64,000 nt of DNA from CCMP332 sp040218795 (GTDB taxonomy: Bacteria; Bacteroidota; Bacteroidia; Cytophagales; CCMP332): the NCBI GenBank assembly GCA_040218795.1, contig JAVJQT010000008.1:186001-250000 (forward strand). The letters run 5' to 3'. The notes under the pieces are model-generated. The model ran no database searches, was not told the DNA's origin, and saw nothing but the letters and a program-made list of their open reading frames with translations. Made by a program: the position numbers and the translations under genes. Shown in pieces: positions 27,064-34,074 of this stretch (its first letter is position 1; every line of letters starts with the position of its first letter).

Positions 27064-27837
27064 TCAGAATTTAAAATTCAAGGCATTTTGAATGCTGTAA
27101 GTAAGGTTTGGAATGCCGGGGTCAGATACAGGAAAAGAATCATAAAGAAGATTAGATAATAGCATCCAATTGATTTTATCATTAATTGAAACACTAAAAT
27201 CTATACTTGTTGAAATACGAAAATCATTTAATTGGTCAATTCTGGGTTGATAATAAGTGACAGAGTTGGCGCTTAAATTTTTACCTAGTTTTATTTTATA
27301 AAATAGATAAATGCTTGCCCGAACATCACTGTGAACAATTGCCGTGTCCAATTCTTTTTCATATTCATACATGAGCATGGTCCCAAACATAAGAGAATTT
27401 ACACCGTAGGGTTGAACATTAAATCTCGGGCCTCCTCCGAGGAGAAACCTTTGTTGAATCCTTAAAACAGGATTGGTTTGAATTTGGGAGAAAAGGGCTC
27501 CTGTATATTTGTAATTAAAGTCATAAGTATATCTAAGGTGTTGATACCCCTGATTAACTGCTGCGTTCTCGGCATCATCAATATTCAAAAGCGCGTTGTA
27601 TTTATTTATTGAAATAAGCCTGTTTTTTTTCCATGCGTAATACATTTCTGACCCGAGGCCTCCGGAAAGTGATTTGGTCGTGTTTGAATTGAAATTAAAA
27701 TTTAAATCCACATTGCCGCTAAAACCGCTGGCCGTGTCGGTGAGCTGGCGCGCTTCAACTACAATTATTTGCGCCTTTATTTCACTGTGGCCCTTAAACA
27801 AAATGGTAAAAAGACTTAAAAAAAGTAGTCGTTTCAA
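27064..27837 (-). CDS. DUF481 outer-membrane beta-barrel protein
   Basis: 257 residues with a signal peptide (MKRLLFLSLFTILFKGHSEIKAQ) and a mature sequence of alternating amphipathic strands ending in an aromatic residue (NALNFKF), as expected of an outer-membrane barrel. The region GFSGNVDLNFNFNSNTTKS matches the opening of DUF481 proteins. It is probably the first gene of the operon that ends with the winged-helix regulator, 42 bases before the DUF1579-like gene. Its substrate is unknown. Confidence 0.75.
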   Translation of the reverse strand: MKRLLFLSLFTILFKGHSEIKAQIIVVEARQLTDTASGFSGNVDLNFNFNSNTTKSLSGGLGSEMYYAWKKNRLISINKYNALLNIDDAENAAVNQGYQHLRYTYDFNYKYTGALFSQIQTNPVLRIQQRFLLGGGPRFNVQPYGVNSLMFGTMLMYEYEKELDTAIVHSDVRASIYLFYKIKLGKNLSANSVTYYQPRIDQLNDFRISTSIDFSVSINDKINWMLLSNLLYDSFPVSDPGIPNLTYSIQNALNFKF

Positions 27838-27967
27838 ATTATGAAAATGGATAAATTCAGGCCTGCAAAGAATGTGAGAAATTTAGATTGAACAAATTTA
27901 AAATGATTTTAATACTCAATAAACTTATTTCTAACTTAAAGCTTTATTATAGTATAAATTAATCTTA

Positions 27968-29428
27968 ATGAACGAAGAAATTAGAAGTCTTGAGCCAAAG
28001 CCATTGTGGAATTATTTCTCTGATTTAAATGCTGTTCCCCGGCCATCAAAAAAAGAAGAAAGAGTAATTGCGTTTATGAAGTCTTTTGGAGAAAGCCTTG
28101 GCTTAAAAACGGTAGTCGACGATATAGGTAATGTCATAATCAAAAAGCCCGCTTCATCCGGTATGGAAGACCGGCAAACTGTTGTTCTACAAAGTCACCT
28201 CGACATGGTCCATCAAAAAAATGCGGATACGGACTTTGAATTTGAAAAAGAAGGTATAAAAATGATGGTAGAAGATGACTGGGTAAAAGCAAAAGGCACA
28301 ACCCTTGGCGCAGATAATGGCATCGGTGTTGCATCAATTATGGCATTGCTCGCATCAAAAGACATTCAACATCCCGCAATTGAAGCTCTTTTTACCATTG
28401 ATGAAGAAACGGGAATGACGGGCGCGCAGGAATTAAAGCCCGGTTATCTCGATGGAAAATTGCTTTTAAATTTGGATACCGAAGATGACAGAGAGTTGAC
28501 AATTGGTTGTGCGGGAGGAATTGATATAAGCGCTTCCGGCACCTATCAAAGCGTCGGATTAGGTTCAAACTATTCATACTTTTCCATAACTGTTAAAGGC
28601 TTAACCGGGGGACATTCCGGAATGGATATTCATTTGGGAAGAGGCAATGCCAATAAAATTATGAACCGCATTTTAATGGAGTGTTCAGTCAAACACGATC
28701 TTAAAGTTTGCGAAATAGATGGTGGCGGTCTTCGAAATGCAATTCCACGAGAATCATCGGCTGTTATTGCAATAGAGAACTCAAACCTAAGTGCATTTGA
28801 AAAAGAACTTGAGACTTTAAAGAAAACCATCAAAAATGAAAATAAAGAAACAGATCCTTCCTTGGATATTGTTTTAAATAAAAGCTCAAAAAAACATGAG
28901 GCATTAAATGAAGAGTTTCAGTTTAAAATTTTGAGAAGTATTGGCACCTGTCCTAATGGAATTTTTAGAATGAGTCCAAACATACCCGGGCTTGTTCAGA
29001 CTTCGAATAATCTGGCCAGAGTATTAATAAAAGATAATTCTTATTCAATACTTTGTCTGACAAGAAGTGCCCTTGACTCTGAAAAAATGGAGTTGGCAAA
29101 TAATATCAAAGGTGCATTTGAATTAGCCGGTGCCAGTGTGAGCCTGGATGGGTCATACCCCGGTTGGGCCCCCAATCCCAATTCTAAAATTGTGGATGTT
29201 ATGGCCGACCTTTATCGAAAAATGCACAAAGAAGAACCAGATGTGAATGCATGCCATGCCGGCCTGGAATGCGGCATTATTGGGTCACACTATCCCGAAA
29301 TGGATATGGTTTCCTTTGGTCCAAACATTCGCGGCGCACATTCCCCGGATGAAAAAGTTCAGATCAGTTCTGTACAAAAGTTTTGGGAATATTTGCTAGA
29401 GACATTGAAGCTCGTTCCGAAAGAATAA
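27968..29428 (+). CDS. pepD: aminoacyl-histidine dipeptidase (M20C)
   Basis: 486 residues, the usual length for PepD. Motifs are QSHLDMVHQKN with the first metal His/Asp, GADNGIGVA with the bridging Asp, DEETGMTGA with the catalytic Glu pair, NLDTED, GGHSGMDIHLGRGNA in the lid region, and HAGLECGII near the C-terminus. PepD cleaves Xaa-His dipeptides such as carnosine in the cytoplasm. It lacks a signal peptide. It stands 25 bases before the DUF4399 gene, so they may be co-transcribed. Confidence 0.93.
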   Translation: MNEEIRSLEPKPLWNYFSDLNAVPRPSKKEERVIAFMKSFGESLGLKTVVDDIGNVIIKKPASSGMEDRQTVVLQSHLDMVHQKNADTDFEFEKEGIKMMVEDDWVKAKGTTLGADNGIGVASIMALLASKDIQHPAIEALFTIDEETGMTGAQELKPGYLDGKLLLNLDTEDDRELTIGCAGGIDISASGTYQSVGLGSNYSYFSITVKGLTGGHSGMDIHLGRGNANKIMNRILMECSVKHDLKVCEIDGGGLRNAIPRESSAVIAIENSNLSAFEKELETLKKTIKNENKETDPSLDIVLNKSSKKHEALNEEFQFKILRSIGTCPNGIFRMSPNIPGLVQTSNNLARVLIKDNSYSILCLTRSALDSEKMELANNIKGAFELAGASVSLDGSYPGWAPNPNSKIVDVMADLYRKMHKEEPDVNACHAGLECGIIGSHYPEMDMVSFGPNIRGAHSPDEKVQISSVQKFWEYLLETLKLVPKE

Positions 29429-29452
29429 TAATTTTAACAAAAACACATAATT

Positions 29453-29950
29453 ATGAATTTGAAATATCTAAGTATTATAAGCATCGCCGGATTTCTGTTT
29501 TCTTGTAGCACAGGCGAAAAAGCCGAAAGTGAAAACACCAATGAAGAAGTTGTTGAAGAAAGTGCTGTACAGGAAGAGGAAATTGAGTTAATTGGGGCTG
29601 CTGCCGAACTAAACGCTGATCAGTCTGTATATTTTGTCAGCCCTGAAGACGGAGCCGAACTTAGTTCTCCAGTAGTTGTAGAGTTTGGCGTGGAAGGAAT
29701 GGAAGTGGAACCCGCCGGTGCTTTATCCAAAAACAAAGGCCATCACCATATTATCATTAACGGAAGTTTTGTTCCGAAAAGTGAAGTAGTTCCGGCAGAT
29801 GATACGCATATTCATTATGGTGCCGGTCAGCTTAGTGACACTCTAGAGCTGGAGCCAGGAGAATATACCTTGACTATGCAGTTTGCCGACGGACTTCACA
29901 ATTCTTATGGAGAGCAAATGAGTGCCACCATAAGTATCAAGGTAAACTAA
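29453..29950 (+). CDS. DUF4399 lipoprotein
   Basis: 165 residues. The signal ends in a lipobox (GFLFSCS), then an acidic linker rich in Glu (about 25-50), then the DUF4399 domain: VYFVSPEDGAEL, KNKGHHHIIING and the conserved C-terminal GEYTLTMQFADGLHNSYG. The His cluster suggests metal binding but this is inference. The protein is expected to be anchored in the envelope. A bidirectional terminator follows. Confidence 0.85.
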   Translation: MNLKYLSIISIAGFLFSCSTGEKAESENTNEEVVEESAVQEEEIELIGAAAELNADQSVYFVSPEDGAELSSPVVVEFGVEGMEVEPAGALSKNKGHHHIIINGSFVPKSEVVPADDTHIHYGAGQLSDTLELEPGEYTLTMQFADGLHNSYGEQMSATISIKVN

Positions 29951-29958
29951 AAAAATGA

Positions 29959-29978
29959 GCGGCTTAGGCCGCTTTTTT
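29959..29978. terminator. bidirectional terminator between DUF4399 and dapF genes
   Basis: GCGGC (29959-29963) pairs with GCCGC (29968-29972) around a TTAG loop. A T run follows on the plus strand and an A run precedes it, which gives a T tail on the minus strand after the dapF homologue. Confidence 0.75.
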
Positions 29979-30813
29979 ATTTTTCTAAATTACCATATAC
30001 TCCATCGTAAACATGCTGAACTTTGCCTTTCATTAAAATATCTCCATTATCCATTATCGAGATATAAATTTCTCCCCCCGGCATTTTTACCTTTATTTCT
30101 CTTTCTGTTTTTTTCAAAAAATTTGAGACATATGCCGCTGCGCATGAGCTTGAACCGGAAGCCAGCGTATAAGCGGCGCCTCTTTCCCAAATTCTTATTT
30201 CTATTTCATTTTTGTTCAGAACCTTCACCATTTGAACGTTTGTCCTATTGGGAAACAAATTGTTTTTTTCAATTTCGGGGCCAAGTGTGAGAATCAGGTT
30301 TTCATTCCAATTTTCTGGAAAAAAAACGGCATGAGGATTACCTACGCTTATACATGTCAGATTAATTTCTCCAAGACTTGTGTTTATGGCTTCATCAATC
30401 CATGTCTTTTCAGAGGCTAATGGAATATCTTCTGGGCTAAAACTGGCTTTGCCCATATTGATGCTAATTAGGCTTGCTGAATTGTTTTCAATTTTAACAT
30501 CAACCAGGCCTGAAGCCGTTTTAATTTTAAAATTTTTTTGGTCAACATGTCCTTTAATAAAAAGGTGGTGTGCAAAAATCCTTAGGCCATTTCCGCTTTT
30601 TTCTGCTTCGCTTCCGTCCGGGTTAAATATCCTTAATTCAGGCCAGCCTCCATTTAGAATTGAACCATGGAGTATGCCGTCTGAGCCGGCGCCATAATGC
30701 CGGTCACATATTCTTCTTACACTTTCTTCATTTGGTGAAAAAGCTTTCTCCCTGGAATCAATTACTATGTAATCGTTTCCAAGTGCCTGATATTTAGTGA
30801 ACTCAAATGACAA
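29977..30813 (-). CDS. dapF: diaminopimelate epimerase homologue with Ser replacing both catalytic Cys
   Basis: 278 residues in the DapF fold: YQALGNDYIVID, GAGSDGIL, FNPDGSEAEKSGNGLRIFA, VGNPHAVFF and RGAAYTLASGSSSCAAA. In known DapF enzymes the two thiols that act as acid and base are the Cys of (M/Q)CGNG and the Cys of (T/Q)ACGSGA; here the aligned residues are Ser73 (codon AGC) and Ser219 (codon TCC). All else is intact and there is no frame damage. It may be a DapF-family racemase or binding protein of different activity, or a cofactor-free epimerase with reduced function. Name by homology only. It is a single gene, convergent with DUF4399. Confidence 0.8.
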   Translation of the reverse strand: MSFEFTKYQALGNDYIVIDSREKAFSPNEESVRRICDRHYGAGSDGILHGSILNGGWPELRIFNPDGSEAEKSGNGLRIFAHHLFIKGHVDQKNFKIKTASGLVDVKIENNSASLISINMGKASFSPEDIPLASEKTWIDEAINTSLGEINLTCISVGNPHAVFFPENWNENLILTLGPEIEKNNLFPNRTNVQMVKVLNKNEIEIRIWERGAAYTLASGSSSCAAAYVSNFLKKTEREIKVKMPGGEIYISIMDNGDILMKGKVQHVYDGVYGNLEK

Positions 30814-30857
30814 TGCAGAAAAATTCTTAAATTAAACTTTAGGTTAATGATTCAAAT

Positions 30858-31409
30858 ATGATTAAAAAGATTCTAATAGGTCTCGGAATTCTTGTAATAC
30901 TTATAGCCGCATTTATTCTTTCTTATTTTTTTTATTTCACCCGTCTTGCAAGTCCGGAAGCAAATCTCCACTTTGAAAATCAGGATGTACAAGTGGATAT
31001 CAATTATTGCCAACCAAGTAAAAAGGGCAGATTGCTGTTTGGCAATGCAAGTGAAGGAGCGCTTGTGCCCTATGGTAAATACTGGAGATTAGGCGCAAAC
31101 CAGGCCACTGAAATAGAATTTAAGAAAGCGGTTTTACTTAATGATGTTAAAGTAGAGGCCGGAAAGTATAGAATGTATGCCATTCCCAATAAAGATTTTT
31201 GGATCATTCGTCTTAATTCTCAGCTGGGTGAATGGGGTGCAATTGAACCCGATTATTCATTGGATGTTGCCGAGACAAAAGTTCCAACAAAAAGCACGGA
31301 AGAAACGGAGCTTTTTAAAATGACCATAAGCGAAGTGTCGAATGGCGCATTATTAATCATGAAATGGGATCAAACTTTGCTTGAAATTCCGCTGCAATCA
31401 GTTAATTAA
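30858..31409 (+). CDS. DUF2911 membrane-anchored protein
   Basis: 183 residues. An N-terminal helix (about 4-28) is followed by the DUF2911 domain: LVPYGKYWRLGANQATEIEF, VEAGKYRMYAIP and FWIIRLNSQLGEWG. Bacteroidota proteins of this family are exported and of unknown function. The helix lacks a clear cleavage site, so it is probably an uncleaved anchor. It precedes the THX gene by ten bases on the same strand. Confidence 0.82.
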   Translation: MIKKILIGLGILVILIAAFILSYFFYFTRLASPEANLHFENQDVQVDINYCQPSKKGRLLFGNASEGALVPYGKYWRLGANQATEIEFKKAVLLNDVKVEAGKYRMYAIPNKDFWIIRLNSQLGEWGAIEPDYSLDVAETKVPTKSTEETELFKMTISEVSNGALLIMKWDQTLLEIPLQSVN

Positions 31410-31419
31410 ATTTTTTGAT

Positions 31420-31557
31420 ATGGGTAAAGGAGATAGAAAAAGCAAAAAAGGAAAAATATGGCGCGGTTCATATGGGAAACTCAGACCAAGAACATCTAAG
31501 TCTCTGGAAAATTCCAAGGCTGAAAAAAGTAAAAAGGCTAAGTCGAAAAAGTCTTGA
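31420..31557 (+). CDS. thx: 30S ribosomal protein THX
   Basis: A 45-residue basic protein that begins MGKGDRKSKKGKIWRGSYGK, the THX pattern (MGKGDkKTrrGKI..GSYG...P), with a Lys/Ser/Ala-rich tail typical of the Bacteroidota form. THX lies at the top of the 30S head. The gene is short and sits in a frame masked by another open frame. Its last 20 bases overlap the 3' end of the convergent SSS gene. Confidence 0.88.
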   Translation: MGKGDRKSKKGKIWRGSYGKLRPRTSKSLENSKAEKSKKAKSKKS

Positions 31558-33280
31558 TCTTATTATTCCACAACCACCAGGTAAAATAAGCAAAACTCAG
31601 TGCAAGAGCTAAGCTAAGGCCAAAATTTAGCCAGTCCTGATATAGTCCGTAGCCAATGCAAAGCAATATTGAATATACGCAAATACAGGAAACAAACATA
31701 GCCACAAGTTTGATTCTCATTCCCTGATATAATGCCTTTTCATCAAGGTTCAATTTATTCAGAAAGCTGTTCCAGTCTTTTTCTTTATTCATACCAAAGT
31801 ATCTTGCCACGACCAGCCAGATTAAGGTGGTTGCTCCAACGCTTAGACTCAGTTTTTGCCATGACAATAAAGTTTCGCCAAAAAACATCGAATGCAAATA
31901 CTCGGCATACAATGCGAAAACAAAAGATGCCACCATTGCGGTAATTTCCGCCACTGGGTGGATGTGTTTCCAAAACCACCTCAGTATATAAATTAATCCG
32001 GTTCCGGCTCCAAGCAATAGTAACAAATCAAAGGCCTGTTTGGCATTTTGCAGGTATAATGCGATGGTTGCAGAAACCACCATTAAAACAATGGTGCTAA
32101 TTTTTCCTACTAATAAAAGCTCCTTGTCTTTTGCTTCGGGTTTGACAAATCGTTTATAAAAATCTAGCGTTATATAGGAGGAGCCCCAGTTTAAATGCGT
32201 TGATATCGTTGACATATATGCTGCGATTAATGAGGTTAAAACCAGGCCAAGAATTCCCGTAGGAAGAAAACTCAACATCGCCGGATAGGCTAGGTCATGC
32301 CCCATCGTGTTTTGCGAAATAGTTGGAAAGGCTTTTTGAATATCACTGAGTTCGGGAAATACCAATAGAGAACAAAGTGCAACGATGATCCATGGCCAGG
32401 GCCTTAGGGCATAATGCGCCAGGTTGAATAGAAATACTGCTCCCATTGCATTATTTTCATTTTTTGCGGATAACATGCGCTGAGCTATATAACCTCCTCC
32501 TCCGGGCTCCGCTCCAGGATACCAGGTGCTCCACCATTGGATAGCAAATGGAATCAGAACAAGTGGAACCCAAACAGATGGATTACTAAAATCAGGGACA
32601 ATAAGAAGCTTATCTGATATATCCGGATTGGCTACAAGCTTTTCCAGCCCGCCTACCGATGGGTGCTTCAAGGAATACCATGCCGCAAGAAATGCGCCGG
32701 CTATCGAAAGTATAAACTGAAGAAAGTCAGTGATCAAAACGCTTCTCAAACCTCCCAGGCCGGAGTATATTACCGTAATGCCTCCGGCTATTAGTACCGT
32801 ATGCAAAGGCGACAGGCCCAGTAAAATTCCTGAAATCTTAATAGCTGCCAAACTAACGGTTGCCATAATAAACACATTGATTAAAAACCCCAGATACAAG
32901 GCTCTAAAACCGCGAAGAAAAGATGCCGGTTTGCCAGAATATCGGATTTCATAAAACTCAAGATCTGTATTGAGGCCTGCTTTTCTCCACAATCTTGAAA
33001 AGATAAATACAGTGAGCATTCCGGTCAGCAACATTACCCACCAAACCCAATTGCCATACACACCATCGGACCTTACAATGTCCGTTACAAGGTTGGGTGT
33101 GTCGGCAGAAAAAGTGGTGGCGACCATTGATATTCCCAAAATCCACCAGGGCATATTTCTTCCTGATAAAAAATATTGCTGGACTGATTTTCCCGCTTTC
33201 CCTGCTGTCATTATCCCTATGGCAAGGGAAATCACAAAATACCCGATTATTATTGTTGTATCCAGAAATTCAATTTTCAT
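31538..33280 (-). CDS. sodium:solute symporter (SSS family)
   Basis: 580 residues with 13-15 predicted helices. SSS features visible are SGRNMPWWILGISMVATTFSADTPN, where the sodium site contacts lie, SGLGGLRSVLITDFLQF and SFLPTGILGLVLTSLIAAYMSTIST. It imports a sugar, amino acid or vitamin with Na+; which one cannot be told. The C-terminal extension (about 490-580) includes two more helices. It is not in an operon with metabolic genes, so context gives no clue. The 3' end overlaps thx by 20 bases. Confidence 0.9.
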   Translation of the reverse strand: MKIEFLDTTIIIGYFVISLAIGIMTAGKAGKSVQQYFLSGRNMPWWILGISMVATTFSADTPNLVTDIVRSDGVYGNWVWWVMLLTGMLTVFIFSRLWRKAGLNTDLEFYEIRYSGKPASFLRGFRALYLGFLINVFIMATVSLAAIKISGILLGLSPLHTVLIAGGITVIYSGLGGLRSVLITDFLQFILSIAGAFLAAWYSLKHPSVGGLEKLVANPDISDKLLIVPDFSNPSVWVPLVLIPFAIQWWSTWYPGAEPGGGGYIAQRMLSAKNENNAMGAVFLFNLAHYALRPWPWIIVALCSLLVFPELSDIQKAFPTISQNTMGHDLAYPAMLSFLPTGILGLVLTSLIAAYMSTISTHLNWGSSYITLDFYKRFVKPEAKDKELLLVGKISTIVLMVVSATIALYLQNAKQAFDLLLLLGAGTGLIYILRWFWKHIHPVAEITAMVASFVFALYAEYLHSMFFGETLLSWQKLSLSVGATTLIWLVVARYFGMNKEKDWNSFLNKLNLDEKALYQGMRIKLVAMFVSCICVYSILLCIGYGLYQDWLNFGLSLALALSFAYFTWWLWNNKIKTFST

Positions 33281-33419
33281 GCTTGAATATCAATTGGCTA
33301 TTAAGCCTCAATGTTACATTCATTATTTGAAATCAGTGCATATGCATTGAAAATATTACATGCCAAATACATTTGAGTAAAATCAACATTTTTGATTCCA
33401 TATAGTCTGTAGTTTGGAA

Positions 33420-33512
33420 CTCCAAAACAAAATATTAAAGGTTTTAGGAAAGGAAGCCTAATTACTAACACACACCAGAAAATCGGTCCCAATCGGAGCC
33501 GATTTTTTTTTG
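33420..33512 (+). ncRNA. candidate small RNA with terminator, function unknown
   Basis: In the spacer between the divergent SSS gene and a small membrane protein gene, a short structured stretch ends in a strong hairpin (AAATCGG 33480-33486 / CCGATTT 33499-33505) and eight T. Upstream is a smaller stem, TTAGG/CCTAA, with a purine-rich loop (AAAGGAAG). No protein gene on the plus strand ends here, so the terminator needs an RNA to terminate. A TAGTTTG element at 33410-33416 could be part of a promoter but the -33 match is poor. The rest of the 33281-33542 spacer shows nothing else. Confidence 0.4.
33480..33510 (+). terminator. plus-strand terminator with no upstream coding gene
   Basis: A seven-pair stem (AAATCGG/CCGATTT) with a 12-base loop is followed by a T run. 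It stands 33 bases before the small membrane protein gene and follows no plus-strand protein gene, which is why a small RNA is proposed here. Confidence 0.65.
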
Positions 33513-33542
33513 TCAACCTTCCAATAACTATTTTTGCCCTCT

Positions 33543-33686
33543 ATGAATATCAAAAAGAAGGTGTTTATTATTGTTTCGGTTCTTTTCATAGCCATGATGG
33601 TTTACTTTGCTTACGATTTAATGTCAAGAACAACGGCCCCCTGGGAAAAAAAAGAAGAAATTATTAAGAAATACAAAGTTGACTAA
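33543..33686 (+). CDS. 47-residue single-pass membrane protein
   Basis: ATG to TAA encodes a short N-terminal basic segment (MNIKKK), one hydrophobic helix (about 7-25, VFIIVSVLFIAMMVYFAYD) and a charged tail (TTAPWEKKEEIIKKYKVD). The layout, with a helix then the SRTTAPWEKK element, resembles small Bacteroidota inner-membrane proteins I have seen without a known function. It is too short to be found by length-limited scans. A strong terminator precedes it, so it needs its own promoter; the next gene follows after 67 bases. Confidence 0.6.
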   Translation: MNIKKKVFIIVSVLFIAMMVYFAYDLMSRTTAPWEKKEEIIKKYKVD

Positions 33687-33753
33687 TAACAAAATAGGTC
33701 ATTCTTTCACAATTAATCCGTTATTTTACCACAAAACAAATGTTTTTCAATAA

Positions 33754-34074
33754 ATGGAATTACTAGACTACCAGGAATTTTTAGCATATCTTTTTCTCTA
33801 CGGCGCTTCTGCTGATTTGATTATAAAAGAAAACGAAGTTGAAATGATTCTAGAAAGAGTTGGAAAAGAAAAATACGAACGGGCCAGAAAATTATTCGAA
33901 GGAAAATCCGACTATGAAAGGTTGCAGTTTATTTTGGCGCATAAAAGCGTTCACTTTCCAAATGAGGAAGATAAAAACAAATTAATGACTCAATTGAAAG
34001 AGATCTTTCTTATTGATAAGGATTATTCAATTATGGAACAAAATATTTTCAGAATACTTCAAAAAATATTATGA
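33754..34074 (+). CDS. TerB-like helical protein
   Basis: 106 residues, all helical by appearance, cytoplasmic. The pattern YQEFLAYLFLYGASADLIIKENEVEMI and the KDYSIMEQNIFRIL end fit TerB-like proteins, where acidic residues near helix starts may bind metal. The link to tellurite resistance is only by name. The stop overlaps the ATG of the M49-like gene (ATGA), so they are coupled. Confidence 0.55.
   Translation: MELLDYQEFLAYLFLYGASADLIIKENEVEMILERVGKEKYERARKLFEGKSDYERLQFILAHKSVHFPNEEDKNKLMTQLKEIFLIDKDYSIMEQNIFRILQKIL

Noticed and set aside
29955..30290. 111-codon plus-strand frame opposite the dapF homologue
   Set aside because: It lies wholly in the complement of a well-supported gene, starts inside a terminator and has a biased Phe/Leu composition.
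31415..31612. 65-codon plus-strand frame after the DUF2911 gene
   Set aside because: It overlaps the THX frame, which has a clear family match; this frame has none and runs into the SSS gene.
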